In this document: positions 13,369-22,237 of the stretch, one piece after another
How positions within the stretch are numbered: position 1 is the first letter of the stretch
How the letters are laid out: the number at the start of each line of letters is the position of its first letter
DNA from: CAZVYN01 sp964631125
GTDB lineage: Bacteria; Eisenbacteria; RBG-16-71-46; CAIMUX01
Assembly (NCBI GenBank): GCA_964631125.1
Contig: CAZVYN010000053.1
Span: 1 to 30,105, forward strand
Length of the DNA stretch: 30,105 bases
Direction: 5' to 3'
The notes under the pieces: model-generated
The model's database searches: none
What the model was told of the DNA's origin: nothing
Seen by the model: only the letters and a program-made list of their open reading frames with translations
Translations under genes and position numbers: made by a program

Positions 13369-14949
13369 ATGTTGAGTCCGGATCGTTTGGAGCCGTTCGA
13401 GAACGCGCTGCGCAATGTCGCCTACCTGCTCATGGCCGGCATGATCGAGACGTTCGGCGGGTTGATGGGAGACTTGGGGCAGGCGATGACCGACGCCTTC
13501 GCTCCCGACGGCCAGAAGCGCGACGTCGCGGCGGAGATCCGCGAGAACATGACCGCCGAGCATTTGAAGCTCTTCGCCGAAGCGGAGAGCGAGATGGGCA
13601 TGGATGAAGGCGCTCGTGAACGGATTCTCTCCAAGATCGACGACGCGAGTGCGGATGAGTTGCTGGGGTTGCTGCGCAGCGTCGATGTCGGACTGCCGCC
13701 GCTGACCGACAAGCTCCCGCCCGAGGCGTTGCTCGGGTACCTCCATCTGATGCAGCAAGGGAACGAGGAAGTCGGCGCGGCCATCGGTCAATTCGCCGCC
13801 GGGATGGAGGCGTTGGTGCGGCCGCAGTCGGCCGCCGAACTCGAGGCGGAGTACTCGCGCCGAATGAGCGACGTCGCCGGCTCGGCGGTTGTCGTGGAGA
13901 TCGACCGCAAGAGCTGCGGCGAAGGGGTCGAAGCGGCGGCCGCGCTCGATCAGATCAACTCGGCGTATCAGTGGATCAGCATGGGCGGAGACGGCGCCAA
14001 GAAGCGGCTGGGCGAGATCCAGCGCGTGCGCGTGCGCGGCGTCAAGAGCGCCGAAGAGAAGGGATACAAGTTGGACGGCGCGACCTTGGACGTCGCGGTG
14101 GCGTTGGGCGCCGAGTACGACGGCCTGGTCGACGGCAGTGAGATGTCGAGCGGCATCCAAGCAGGATGGGCCGAGGAAGCGTCCGCCCGCATCCGCGAGG
14201 CGCGCCTCGCCAAGTCGGTCAAGGGGCCGAACGGGATGTCGCTCGAAGTGTCCGGCCTTCGCCTCGTCGCGCCAGTCGATCCGCAGGACGGTTCCGATCT
14301 GCGCGCGTTCAACTACGACGCCGGAACGGCCATTGCGTTGACCCTTCGCGCGGCCAACGGCGGCCTCATCGGCTTCCGCACCGAGGAATCCACGTTCGCG
14401 GCGCGCGACGATCGCGGCGCGGACCTCGCGACCAGTGATGACCCGTCCCGCTCCAGCGCCAGTTTCGGAAGCTTCCCCACCCTTACGCCGGAAGGACAGG
14501 CCGCGTTGCTCGAGCTGGACCTCCCCGGATTGCCTTCGGACGGCGCGACCCGCATCGATCTGGATCTGACTCTCGCCTTCGAGCAAGCGGCCGGCACGAC
14601 CGAGTCGAAGGCCAAGGTGAAGTTCGCGGACAACGCGACGTTCAAGCTCGGCGCCGCCAAGTTCACCGTCGTGAGCGTCGTGACGAACGACTGGGGGACC
14701 GAGGTCAACCTGCGCACCTCGGAGTCGCTGGCCGATCTCGCCAACTTCTGGTTCGTCGACTCCGAGGGAACCGAGCATCAGTGCTCTATCCAATCCAGCT
14801 CGACCTACGGCGGCGGCGACGACCTGGTCGAGGAGCGCACGCTGTCGTTCCCGTCACCGGTCGAATCGGGCGTGCTGACGGGGATCTTCTGGAAAGACCG
14901 CAAGGTGGTTGTGTGGCCGGTGAAGGCGACGGTGGGATTGGGCATGTGA
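13369..14949 (+). CDS. Hypothetical protein, 526 aa
   Basis: Intact frame with a good start: ATG at 13369 with GGGAGGG 7 nt upstream. No family was recognised. Residues 1-130 are helical, with a hydrophobic stretch NVAYLLMAGMIETFGG (about 16-31) too mixed to be a sure membrane segment, and an acidic helical section (EAESEMGMDEGARERILSKIDDASADELLGLLRSVD). The middle part (about 165-300) is charged and carries VRVRGVKSAEEKGYKLDG. The C-terminal 200 residues alternate beta-type strands (GTAIALTLRAANGGLIGFRTEES; TRIDLDLTLAFEQA; EVNLRTSESLADLANFWFVD), suggesting one or two immunoglobulin-like or similar beta domains. No signal peptide or lipobox. Codon use matches the chromosome. It stands alone between the XRE gene and fpr. 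Confidence 0.88.
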   Translation: MLSPDRLEPFENALRNVAYLLMAGMIETFGGLMGDLGQAMTDAFAPDGQKRDVAAEIRENMTAEHLKLFAEAESEMGMDEGARERILSKIDDASADELLGLLRSVDVGLPPLTDKLPPEALLGYLHLMQQGNEEVGAAIGQFAAGMEALVRPQSAAELEAEYSRRMSDVAGSAVVVEIDRKSCGEGVEAAAALDQINSAYQWISMGGDGAKKRLGEIQRVRVRGVKSAEEKGYKLDGATLDVAVALGAEYDGLVDGSEMSSGIQAGWAEEASARIREARLAKSVKGPNGMSLEVSGLRLVAPVDPQDGSDLRAFNYDAGTAIALTLRAANGGLIGFRTEESTFAARDDRGADLATSDDPSRSSASFGSFPTLTPEGQAALLELDLPGLPSDGATRIDLDLTLAFEQAAGTTESKAKVKFADNATFKLGAAKFTVVSVVTNDWGTEVNLRTSESLADLANFWFVDSEGTEHQCSIQSSSTYGGGDDLVEERTLSFPSPVESGVLTGIFWKDRKVVVWPVKATVGLGM

Positions 14950-15053
14950 CACGTCGGCGTTGCCGTCCTGGGACTCGCATCTCTAGAATCCGCGCTTTCG
15001 CCCAGTGGATTGCGCGCGAAACGGGCTGATTCTCAGAGAGAAAGCGAGACTTC

Positions 15054-16448
15054 ATGGCGAGGCCTGGCGCCCCAGACCAACCGCTCCGCGTGGCCATCAT
15101 CGGGTCGGGTCCTTCCGGCTTCTACGCGGCGGATCACCTCTTGAAGCAGAAGGATCTACACGTCGAGATCGACCTCTTCGATCGCCTGCCGACACCGTTC
15201 GGTCTGGTGCGCGGCGGTGTGGCGCCCGACCACCAGAAGATCAAGACGGTGACGAAGGCGTACGACAAGACGGCGGCGAATCCTGGATTTCGTTTCTACG
15301 GCAACGTCGAATACGGGCGGGACATCTCCCGCGATGAGTTGCATGCGCATTACCACGCGGTGATCTACGCGGTCGGCGCGCAGACCGATCGGCGCCTCGG
15401 CGTTCCCGGTGAGGACCTCTCGGGGAGCCATCCCGCCACCGAGTTCGTCGGTTGGTTCAACGCGCATCCCGATTATCGCGATCTGACGTTCGACCTGACG
15501 CAGGAGACGGTCGTGGTGATCGGCAACGGCAACGTGGCGATGGACGTCGTGCGCATCTTGGCGCGCACGCCCGAAGAGCTGGCCACGACCGACATCGGGG
15601 ATCATGCGCTCGAGGCTCTGCGCCAGAGCCGCGTGAAAGATATCTATATCTTGGGTCGGCGCGGTCCGGCCCAGGCGGCGTTCACCAACCCCGAAGTGCG
15701 CGAGTTGGGCGAGATGGCCGACGCCGAACCCGTCATCTCGGCGTCGGAAGTGGCGATCGATCCGGCGACGATGGATTGGCTGGCCACGCAGACCGACCGC
15801 ACGCACCGGTCCAATGTGGACACGCTGACCGGGTTCTCGACGCGTAGCCCGGCCGAAAAAAAGCGGCGCATCCACTTCCGCTTCTACGTCTCGCCGCTCG
15901 AGATCTTCGGCAGCGGTCACGTCGAAGGCATCAAGCTCGAGCACAACCGGCCGGTGCGCGGCGCGGACGGGCTGCCGAAGGCCGAGGCGACCGGCGAGAC
16001 GGAGATTCTGCCCGCGGGGCTGGTCTTCCGTTCGATCGGATACCTGGGCGTGGCCGTGCCCGGGCTTCCGTTCGACGCGCGCAAGGGCGTGCTGCCGAAC
16101 GATCAGGGCCGAGTCTTCGATCCCGAGACGAAACAGCCGCTCGGCGGCGACTACGCCGTCGGCTGGATCAAGCGTGGACCGACCGGCGTCATCGGCACGA
16201 ACAAGCCTGACGCGCACGAGTCCGCGGATCGCTTGCTGGAGGATCTCGCGAACGATCGGCTCGCGAATCCAGCCCATCCGACGCGGACCGATGTCGAGTC
16301 GCTCCTGCGCAGCCGGGGCGTTCGCTTCGTCTCGTGGACCGATTGGCAGCGGCTCGACCGGATGGAGGTCGAGCTCGGAAAGCCGCAGAATCGTCCCCGC
16401 GTGAAGTTCGACCGCATCGCCTCGATGCTCGACGCCCTCGAGCAGTAG
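15054..16448 (+). CDS. fprA: Ferredoxin/adrenodoxin-type NADP+ reductase (FprA family)
   Basis: FAD- and NADP(H)-dependent reductase of 464 aa of the adrenodoxin-reductase type; it exchanges electrons between NADPH and ferredoxin. Motifs: FAD-binding IIGSGPSGFYAADHL (about 14-28), DRLPTPFGLVRGGVAPDHQ just after the first domain, NADP-binding VIGNGNVAMDVVRIL (about 156-170), ILGRRGPAQAAFT, RSIGYLG, and the C-terminal FAD signature GWIKRGPTGVIGTNKPDA (about 370-387). The length is typical and all key segments are present. The ATG at 15054 has GAGAAAGCGAG upstream. No ferredoxin or P450 partner gene is adjacent. Stem-loops lie 45-120 bp downstream. Confidence 0.95.
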   Translation: MARPGAPDQPLRVAIIGSGPSGFYAADHLLKQKDLHVEIDLFDRLPTPFGLVRGGVAPDHQKIKTVTKAYDKTAANPGFRFYGNVEYGRDISRDELHAHYHAVIYAVGAQTDRRLGVPGEDLSGSHPATEFVGWFNAHPDYRDLTFDLTQETVVVIGNGNVAMDVVRILARTPEELATTDIGDHALEALRQSRVKDIYILGRRGPAQAAFTNPEVRELGEMADAEPVISASEVAIDPATMDWLATQTDRTHRSNVDTLTGFSTRSPAEKKRRIHFRFYVSPLEIFGSGHVEGIKLEHNRPVRGADGLPKAEATGETEILPAGLVFRSIGYLGVAVPGLPFDARKGVLPNDQGRVFDPETKQPLGGDYAVGWIKRGPTGVIGTNKPDAHESADRLLEDLANDRLANPAHPTRTDVESLLRSRGVRFVSWTDWQRLDRMEVELGKPQNRPRVKFDRIASMLDALEQ

Positions 16449-16452
16449 CAGG

Positions 16453-16526
16453 CCCGAGCGGGCGGCGCTGTGTTGCTTCCCTCACCGCCCCCGAGCGGGC
16501 GGCGCGGAGCCCCGGGCGCCCGCTCG
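16453..16526. repeat. Direct repeat and stem-loop after fprA
   Basis: CCCGAGCGGGCGGCGC occurs twice, at 16453-16468 and 16490-16505. The second copy pairs with an inverted arm: CGAGCGGGCG (16492-16501) and CGCCCGCTCG (16517-16526). There is no T-run after it. It could act as a 3' end-protecting or terminator structure for fprA, but lacks the classical U-tract. Confidence 0.65.
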
Positions 16527-16540
16527 TATAAACACAGACC

Positions 16541-16567
16541 CCCCCGGATCTGGGATCCGGAGGGGCC
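16541..16567 (-). terminator. Possible terminator hairpin for the minus strand
   Basis: CCCCGGATC and GATCCGGAGGGG form a hairpin around a TGG loop. Read on the minus strand, the structure is followed by TCTGTGTTTA, a weak T-rich tail, and it lies 25 bp after the stop of a possible small minus-strand gene (16592-16729). Read on the plus strand, no T-run follows. Confidence 0.45.
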
Positions 16568-16591
16568 GTGAAGGGCCCGCGTCTGGCGCGA

Positions 16592-16729
16592 TTACTTCTG
16601 GCGCTTGCGCAGGCGGGTAGCGATCGCTCCAGCGAAGCCGTCCACCACCGAACGGCCTGGCCCAGGAGTCGGGCCATCCTTTTCGGTGTCAGCGAGGCCG
16701 TTCGGAGGAACGCATGTCGTTGTGGTCAT
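16592..16729 (-). CDS. Possible 45-aa small protein with basic tail
   Basis: A minus-strand frame from ATG 16729 to TAA at 16594-16592 encodes 45 residues: a Thr-rich start (MTTTTCVPPNGLADTEKDG), a Pro/Gly linker (PTPGPGR), and a C-terminal amphipathic/basic helix (DGFAGAIATRLRKRQK). It is followed by a hairpin with a weak T-rich tail on the same strand, the order expected for a real gene. Against it: the ribosome site is poor, and the start overlaps the first 16 bp of the tricorn pseudogene on the other strand. No family was recognised. If real, the small hydrophobic patch and basic end suggest binding to a membrane or nucleic acid, which is speculation. Confidence 0.33.
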   Translation of the reverse strand: MTTTTCVPPNGLADTEKDGPTPGPGRSVVDGFAGAIATRLRKRQK

Positions 16730-18552
16730 GTCAGTTACCGATTGTCTGCGCCAGCCTGCTGATTGCTTTGGCCGAGGCCGCTTCTGCTGAGGGGGTGACC
16801 GGCTACTACCGCGAGCCCGCGATCCACAGGGAGACGGTGGTCTTTTGCGCTGAGGAGGATTTCTGGATCGTCGGCGCCGCCGGGGGGGTCGCGCGGAGAC
16901 TGACCAGCCACCTGGGGGCCGAAAGCGACCCGGCTATCTCCAGTTGGACGCCGGATGGACGCGTTCTCTGCGCGAGCGGCCGATACTCCGGGCTTCCGGA
17001 CCAGCAGCTCGTCTCGATCGATCCGGCCACCAGCCGCGTCGAGATCGTGCCGCTCCATCAGGCGAGCGAGGGGACGGTCGATGAGCGCGGCGCGCTCTAC
17101 TTCACGCGCTATGGCGCCAACTTCAGCTTCACGAAGCGGTATCGCGGAGGGTTGGCGCAGGACATCTGACGATTCACGTCGGGTGACGCCGAGGCGACTC
17201 TGCTCACGGCCGACTACGACGGCGCCAGCCGCTGGCCGATGTGCTGGGACGGGCGCGTCTACTTCGTCAGCGACCGCGACGGTTCGATGAACCTCTGGTC
17301 GATGGACGGAGCCGGCCGCGACGTCCGTCAGCACACGCGGCACGTGGGTTGGGATGTGAAGTCGCCCGATCTGCACGACGGCCGCGTCGTGTACCAGCTC
17401 GGCGCCGACCTGCGCGTCCACGAGATCGCGACGGGGGTCGATCGAGAGCTCGAGATCACGCTCGCCACCGACCTCGATCAGCTTCGCGAGAACTGGATCG
17501 AGAAGCCGATGGACTACCTGAGCGCGGCGCACCTGTCGAAGGACGGCAAGCGCGTCGTCTTGACGGCGCGAGGCCAGGTCTTCGTTGCGCCGGTCGAATC
17601 AGGCCGTCGCATCGAGGCGACGCGCGCCGCTGGCGTTCGCTACCGAGACGCGCGCTTCGCTCCCGACGGCCGATCGTTGCTCGCGCTCTCGGACGAGTCG
17701 GGTGAGGTGGAGGTCTGGCGGCTCACCGCGGACGGGCTGGCGTTGCCGACTCCGGGCGAGAAGAACGCGCGGGCTGGATCCGACGCGTCTTCGACGCGAC
17801 GTCAGATCACGAGCGGCTCGAACGTCCTGAGATTCGAGTGCGTGCCTTCGCCCGATGGCCGCTGGGTCGCGTTCAAGGACAAGAACCAGGAACTCTGGAT
17901 CGCCTACGTCGCGTCGGCGCCGAGTCAGTTTTATCAGATCTATCTCTGCCGGATCTCCGACCGAAGCATCCACGCGGCCACGACCGATCGTGGGAGTACG
18001 AGCGGCGTCTCCAGGTGGAGGAGTCGACCGACGGCGCGATGGGGTATCCCCACCTACGCGCCATGGGCGCGGACGACTACGAGCGATTCGCCCGCGACTA
18101 CTATCCGCTGCTGCGGCGGCAGGGACTCATCATCGACGTGCGCCACAACAACGGAGGCAACACGACAGCTGGGTCCTTGATCGCCTGCGGCGCCCCGCCT
18201 GGATGTGGTGGCAGCCGAGCGTCGGGGAGCCTTCGCCGAAGGGTTCCGCCGGCTGGGACTCGGCCAGGTCATCGGGTCGCGCACCTGGGGCGGAGAGATC
18301 TGGCTGACCTCGAGCAACCTTCTCGTCGACGAGGGCATCGCGACGGCGGCGGAGTTCGGCGTCTACGGGCCTGAAGGGGAATGGCTGATCGAGGGACACG
18401 GCGTCGAGCCCGACATCGTCGTCGACAATCTCCCGCACGCCACGTTCCAAGGACGCGACGCGCAGCTCGAAGCGGCGATCGCGCACCTGCGTGAGAAGAT
18501 CGCCGCGGCGCCGAGAGCCGATCCGCCCGCGCCGGCCTATCCGCGGAAGTAG
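16714..18552 (+). pseudogene. Decayed tricorn-type S41 protease gene
   Basis: The ATG at 16714, with GGAGG 5 nt upstream, opens a signal peptide (CQLPIVCASLLIALAEAASA) and a tricorn beta-propeller (GYYREPAIHRETVVFCAEED). An in-frame TGA at 17167-17169 interrupts GGLAQDI*RFTSGD where the family has Trp (TGG). The propeller continues in the same frame to about 17940 (ELWIAYVASAPSQFY). The sequence then jumps to another frame in the C-terminal domain (WEYERRLQVEE, YPHLRAMGADDYERF, GLIIDVRHNNGGN), shifts by one base near 18162 (DSWVLDRLRRPAWMWWQP), and shifts again at about 18225 (AEGFRRLGLGQVIGSRTWGG to PAPAYPRK). About 613 codons remain of a usual length near 1050-1100. The PDZ part and the segment with the catalytic Ser (ASDGE) are deleted. 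It cannot make an active protease. Confidence 0.93.
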
Positions 18553-18599
18553 CGTCTGCTGGTAGACTGCGCGCTCGGCTCCATCCAAAGGGGGACGGT

Positions 18600-18926
18600 A
18601 TGAAGGGGCGAATCCTCGGCGCGATCATCCTGTTGCTCGGAAGCATCGCGCTCGGCGTGCTGGCCGGGGACCATTTCTTCGACGTCTTCAAGGAGACGGT
18701 GCCGGCGGCGGTGATGACCTCGTTCACGTCGGCCACGGCGCATAGTTGGTTTCTGATCCGTGGCGCGTTCCTCGGCGGCGTGATCTTCCTCTGGACGCTC
18801 GCGGCGGTGCTGATCAACGAGTCGTTGATTCGTTGGGCGACGAGGGGTCGCACGAAGAGCACGAAGCACACGACCAGAACGACCGATCCGGGATCGCCGA
18901 GCGCGTCGGGAAGGCCGGTCCTCTAG
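18600..18926 (+). CDS. Small membrane protein, two transmembrane helices
   Basis: Protein of 108 aa with two hydrophobic helices, ILGAIILLLGSIALGVLAG (about 5-23) and FLGGVIFLWTLAAVLI (about 57-72), joined by a polar loop with FKETVPAAVMTSFTSATAH. The C-terminal tail is basic and rich in Ser/Thr (RGRTKSTKHTTRTTD). The ATG at 18600 has AAAGGGGGA just upstream. No family was recognised. It stops 5 bp before the large membrane fusion gene, so the two are probably one operon and the small protein may assist or anchor the larger one. Confidence 0.82.
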   Translation: MKGRILGAIILLLGSIALGVLAGDHFFDVFKETVPAAVMTSFTSATAHSWFLIRGAFLGGVIFLWTLAAVLINESLIRWATRGRTKSTKHTTRTTDPGSPSASGRPVL

Positions 18927-18930
18927 CTCG

Positions 18931-21900
18931 ATGAAGTCGTCCCGCATCCCAACCGCGCTGCTCTACGCGTTCTTCTTCTTCTCGGGGGCGACCAGCCTGA
19001 CCTTCGAGGTCGCCTGGTCGAAGCAGCTCTCCTACATCCTCGGGAACACGCTCTTCTCGGTCTCGACCGTGGTGGCGGCGTTCATGACCGGGCTCGCGCT
19101 CGGCAGCGGTCTGGCCAGCAAGTGGGCGCCGACCGTGAAGCATCCGATCGCGGCCTACGGCGCGATCCAGCTCGCCATCGCCGCCTGGGGCTTCTTCTCG
19201 ATTCCGATCTTCCGCGCGACCGAGCCGCTGTTCCGCACGCTTTATCAGGCGAGCGATCCGGGCGATCCGCTCTTCCTGTTGGCGCGATTCGCCGTCGTCT
19301 TCGTCTTGATGCTCGCGCCGGCGGCATTGATGGGAACGACGCTGCCGCTCCTGACGGGGGCGCTCGTGCGCGATCGGGAGCGCTACGACCTGCAGGCGGG
19401 ACTGCTCTACGGCGTGAACACGCTCGGCGCGGTGGTCGGCACCTGGTTCGCGGGCTTCGTCTTGTTGGGTGCGATCGGAGTCTGGAAGACGACCCTCGTC
19501 GCGGCGATCGCGGATGTCGTGGTGGGCGTCGCTTGCATCTTGCTCGGACGCGCGCCCGCCCAACGATTGGGCGACACCCCGAAGGCCGCGCCCGCGCCCG
19601 TGCGTCGCTGGAGCGCGCGACAATGGGCGGTGGCGGCGCTCTTCGGCCTGTCGGGCGCCGTCGCGATGGTGCTCGAACTCGGCTGGTTCCGCTTGCTGGG
19701 ACTGACGATGGGGCCTTCGGTCTACGCGTTCTCCGCCATGCTCGCCACGTACCTGGCCGGGATCGGACTCGGCAGCGCGATCGCGGCGCCGTGGGTCGAA
19801 CGTCGCAACGCGCCCGGACTCCGCACGCTGCTCGAACTGGAAGGCGCGTTGGCGCTGGTGAGCCTGGGCGGGCTGTTCTATTTCAATCAGCTCCCCGAGT
19901 GGAATCTCTCGCTCCTCACGCGACTGCAGGAGAGTTGGGGCGTGACCGGAATCTCCGCCGGACAGCTCCTCATCGCGGCGGCGGTGGTGTTTCCATCTTG
20001 TTTGCTCTCGGGCGCGGTCTTCCCCGCGGTGGTTCGCGCGGCGCGGGAGTTGGATCCGGTCGCCCCCGCCGGTTCGACGGTCGGACGGCTCTACCTCTCG
20101 AACACGCTCGGCGCCATCGTCGGCAGCCTGGTCACAGGCTTCCTGCTCGTTCCCGCGCTCGGCGCCTGGAGCACGCTGCAGCTCGGCGGCTTGATGAGCG
20201 CGGCCATCGCCACCGGCTTCGGGTGGCTCGCGATGCCGCGACTCGGACCGTGGCTGGCCTGGCCGATCGGCGCCGTCGTCTTGGCCGCGATCGCGCCGAA
20301 GCAAGACCTCGTCGGCTACAACCGCGGCCTCTATCGCCAGCTCCATGGCAGCGTCGCGAAGTCGGCGGCGCGCCCGCGCGAGCAGCTCATCTTCCATCGC
20401 GAAGGGCTGGAGTGCTCGGTGGCGGTGTTTCGCACTTATGGCGGCGCGGCGCTCTACGTGAGCGGCAAGCCGGACGCGAGCACGAACCTGGGCGACTTGC
20501 AGACGCAGTTGTTCACGGGCCACTTCCCGGTGCTGTTCTGTCGGAATCCGGAGCGGGTGGCAATGGTCGGTTACGGCAGCGGCATGACCGCCGCTGGTGT
20601 GCTCGCGCATCCGGAGGTGAAGCAGTTCGATCTGTTGGAGATCGAACGCGCGGTGATCGACGCATCGCCCTACTTCGAGTCGATCAATCACAATCCGTTC
20701 GACGATCCTCGGACGCGGTTGCTGGTCGAGGATGGCCGCGCGCACCTGACCTACACGTCCGAGATGTACGACGTCATCATGTCGGAGCCCTCCAACCCGT
20801 GGATGGCCGGCGTCGCCAATCTCTTCACGACCGACTTCTATCAGCACGTGAAAGCCCGGCTACGGCCGGGCGGCGTCTTCGCGCAGTGGATCCAGAACTA
20901 CGACATCGACTCGGAGATCTTCCACGTCATCCTCGCGTCGTTGCACGAGAGCTTTCCGCATCTCGTCGTCTTTCGGCCGAACGTGGGCGACTTCATCGTG
21001 CTGGCCAGCTTGGAGCCGATCGCCGTGCCGTGGTCGGAGTTGAGCGCCCGCTTCCAGCAGCCGACCGTGAGTGAATCGTTCCGGCAGGTCGGTGTGACCC
21101 GACCCGAAGAGCTCTTCTTCTTCTTCCAGGGTCCCGAAGCGCCGGTGCTCGCCGCGAGCCGCGCGACCCAGTTCCGCAACACGGATGACAACACCTGGCT
21201 CGAGCACCGCATGCCGTTCGAGCTGTTCGATTCGGGCCCGCGCGCCGAGAACGTCGGCGTCGGACTCTCGCGACTCGGCGCCGAGGATCGGATCCGCGGA
21301 TTCCAGGCCCTCGTTCCCGGCGCGCCGATGGCCGACTGCGCACAAGCCTCGGTGATCTACCCGTACCGGCTAGAGCCGTTGGTCGAAGCGGGCGCCGTCT
21401 TCGCCGACCCTTGGCACGAGACGCGTCCGATCCTCGAGCAAGGCCTGCGCGCCGAACTGACCAAACTGCAGAGCACCGGGGCGGCGGTTCCGCCGATCGG
21501 CGCGATCGACGAGTGGGCGAACGCCGGCGGCCGCTATCTCACCGCGCGCACCCAAGCCGCGAAGTCGCTCATCCGCGCGGGAGAAGTGGAAGGGGCGCAG
21601 GCGATGCGAACGCTGGAGCAGGCGCTGGCGCTGGCGCCAGATCTCCCGTATGCGCGTCGTCTCCAGGCCCGTGCGCTCCTCGGAGTCGGCGATCTCGACG
21701 GCGCCGAGGCGATCTTTCGCGATCTGTTGGCGTTCCCGGGAAGCCCGGCCTATCTCGAGGCGCTGATGGGCCTGGCGCAGATCGAACATGCGAATGGCCG
21801 GCTGGAAGAGGCCGCGGGCTGGTGTCAGTTGATGATCGAGCGCAATCCGTACCTGCCGACGCCGTATCTCATGCTGGCCGACCTGCGACGCCAGCAGGGC

Positions 21901-21996
21901 CGCTTCGCGCCGGCAAAGGAAGCGTTGCTGACGGGGCTTCGCGCGAACCCGAACGATTCCGAGCTGACCCAGATGCTCGCCGAGTTCGGCGGCTAG
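18931..21996 (+). CDS. Fused multi-pass membrane protein / spermidine synthase-like / TPR protein
   Basis: Protein of 1021 aa in three parts. Residues 1-470 hold many transmembrane helices in two related halves, each opening with a similar motif (FFSGATSLTFEVAWSKQL and GLSGAVAMVLELGWFRLLGL), as in membrane-linked 'fused spermidine synthases'. Residues about 490-730 are a spermidine-synthase-like Rossmann domain: MVGYGSGMTAAGVL, LLEIERAVIDAS, LVEDGRAHLTYT and MSEPSNPWMAGVANLF. Residues about 880-1015 contain three or four TPR units (MRTLEQALALAPDLPYARRL; LGVGDLDGAEAIFRDLL; AQIEHANGRLEEAAGWCQL). Known soluble enzymes make spermidine from putrescine and decarboxylated SAM; whether the fused type does is not established. 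The ATG at 18931 has CTCG-spaced weak ribosome sequence, so coupling to the gene 5 bp upstream is likely. The frame is intact. Confidence 0.92.
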   Translation: MKSSRIPTALLYAFFFFSGATSLTFEVAWSKQLSYILGNTLFSVSTVVAAFMTGLALGSGLASKWAPTVKHPIAAYGAIQLAIAAWGFFSIPIFRATEPLFRTLYQASDPGDPLFLLARFAVVFVLMLAPAALMGTTLPLLTGALVRDRERYDLQAGLLYGVNTLGAVVGTWFAGFVLLGAIGVWKTTLVAAIADVVVGVACILLGRAPAQRLGDTPKAAPAPVRRWSARQWAVAALFGLSGAVAMVLELGWFRLLGLTMGPSVYAFSAMLATYLAGIGLGSAIAAPWVERRNAPGLRTLLELEGALALVSLGGLFYFNQLPEWNLSLLTRLQESWGVTGISAGQLLIAAAVVFPSCLLSGAVFPAVVRAARELDPVAPAGSTVGRLYLSNTLGAIVGSLVTGFLLVPALGAWSTLQLGGLMSAAIATGFGWLAMPRLGPWLAWPIGAVVLAAIAPKQDLVGYNRGLYRQLHGSVAKSAARPREQLIFHREGLECSVAVFRTYGGAALYVSGKPDASTNLGDLQTQLFTGHFPVLFCRNPERVAMVGYGSGMTAAGVLAHPEVKQFDLLEIERAVIDASPYFESINHNPFDDPRTRLLVEDGRAHLTYTSEMYDVIMSEPSNPWMAGVANLFTTDFYQHVKARLRPGGVFAQWIQNYDIDSEIFHVILASLHESFPHLVVFRPNVGDFIVLASLEPIAVPWSELSARFQQPTVSESFRQVGVTRPEELFFFFQGPEAPVLAASRATQFRNTDDNTWLEHRMPFELFDSGPRAENVGVGLSRLGAEDRIRGFQALVPGAPMADCAQASVIYPYRLEPLVEAGAVFADPWHETRPILEQGLRAELTKLQSTGAAVPPIGAIDEWANAGGRYLTARTQAAKSLIRAGEVEGAQAMRTLEQALALAPDLPYARRLQARALLGVGDLDGAEAIFRDLLAFPGSPAYLEALMGLAQIEHANGRLEEAAGWCQLMIERNPYLPTPYLMLADLRRQQGRFAPAKEALLTGLRANPNDSELTQMLAEFGG

Positions 21997-22237
21997 ACGC
22001 CGGCGGGCGCCGCGGCGCGGCGCGATGTGGCGCGGCTCGGCGAGTTCTTCATCCCACAACGAAAATTTCCTGCGGATTCAGGGCCGAAATCTCGCTCTCC
22101 CTGGTGGACGGCGGAACGTTCTGCGCCCGAGGGCCGCGACTGTGTCGACCATCTCCCTCGTGGTCTGGCGAACGTGAGGGGTCGGCGTCCGTCGTCCCAT
22201 TCGAGGAGAGAGTCGCCGGGTCCTGGCGCGGCCGCGG

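Noticed and set aside
13129..14793. Minus-strand open frame of 554 codons
   Set aside because: Most of it is antisense to the intact 526-aa plus-strand gene with a good ribosome site; only its last 44 codons are considered separately as a possible small ORF.
15156..16277. Minus-strand open frame of 373 codons
   Set aside because: Antisense to fprA; no recognisable domain.
16568..16762. Plus-strand open frame upstream of the tricorn remnant
   Set aside because: No ribosome site, overlaps the well-marked start at 16714 and ends inside it; the minus-strand frame with a following hairpin is the better candidate.
16714..17169. Complete short protein of 151 aa
   Set aside because: It is only the first part of the tricorn propeller, ended by a TGA in place of a conserved Trp; the same frame continues with family sequence after the stop.
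18814..20847. Minus-strand open frame of 677 codons
   Set aside because: Antisense to the membrane/spermidine-synthase fusion; Arg/Glu/Gln-rich low-complexity translation typical of a shadow frame in GC-rich DNA.
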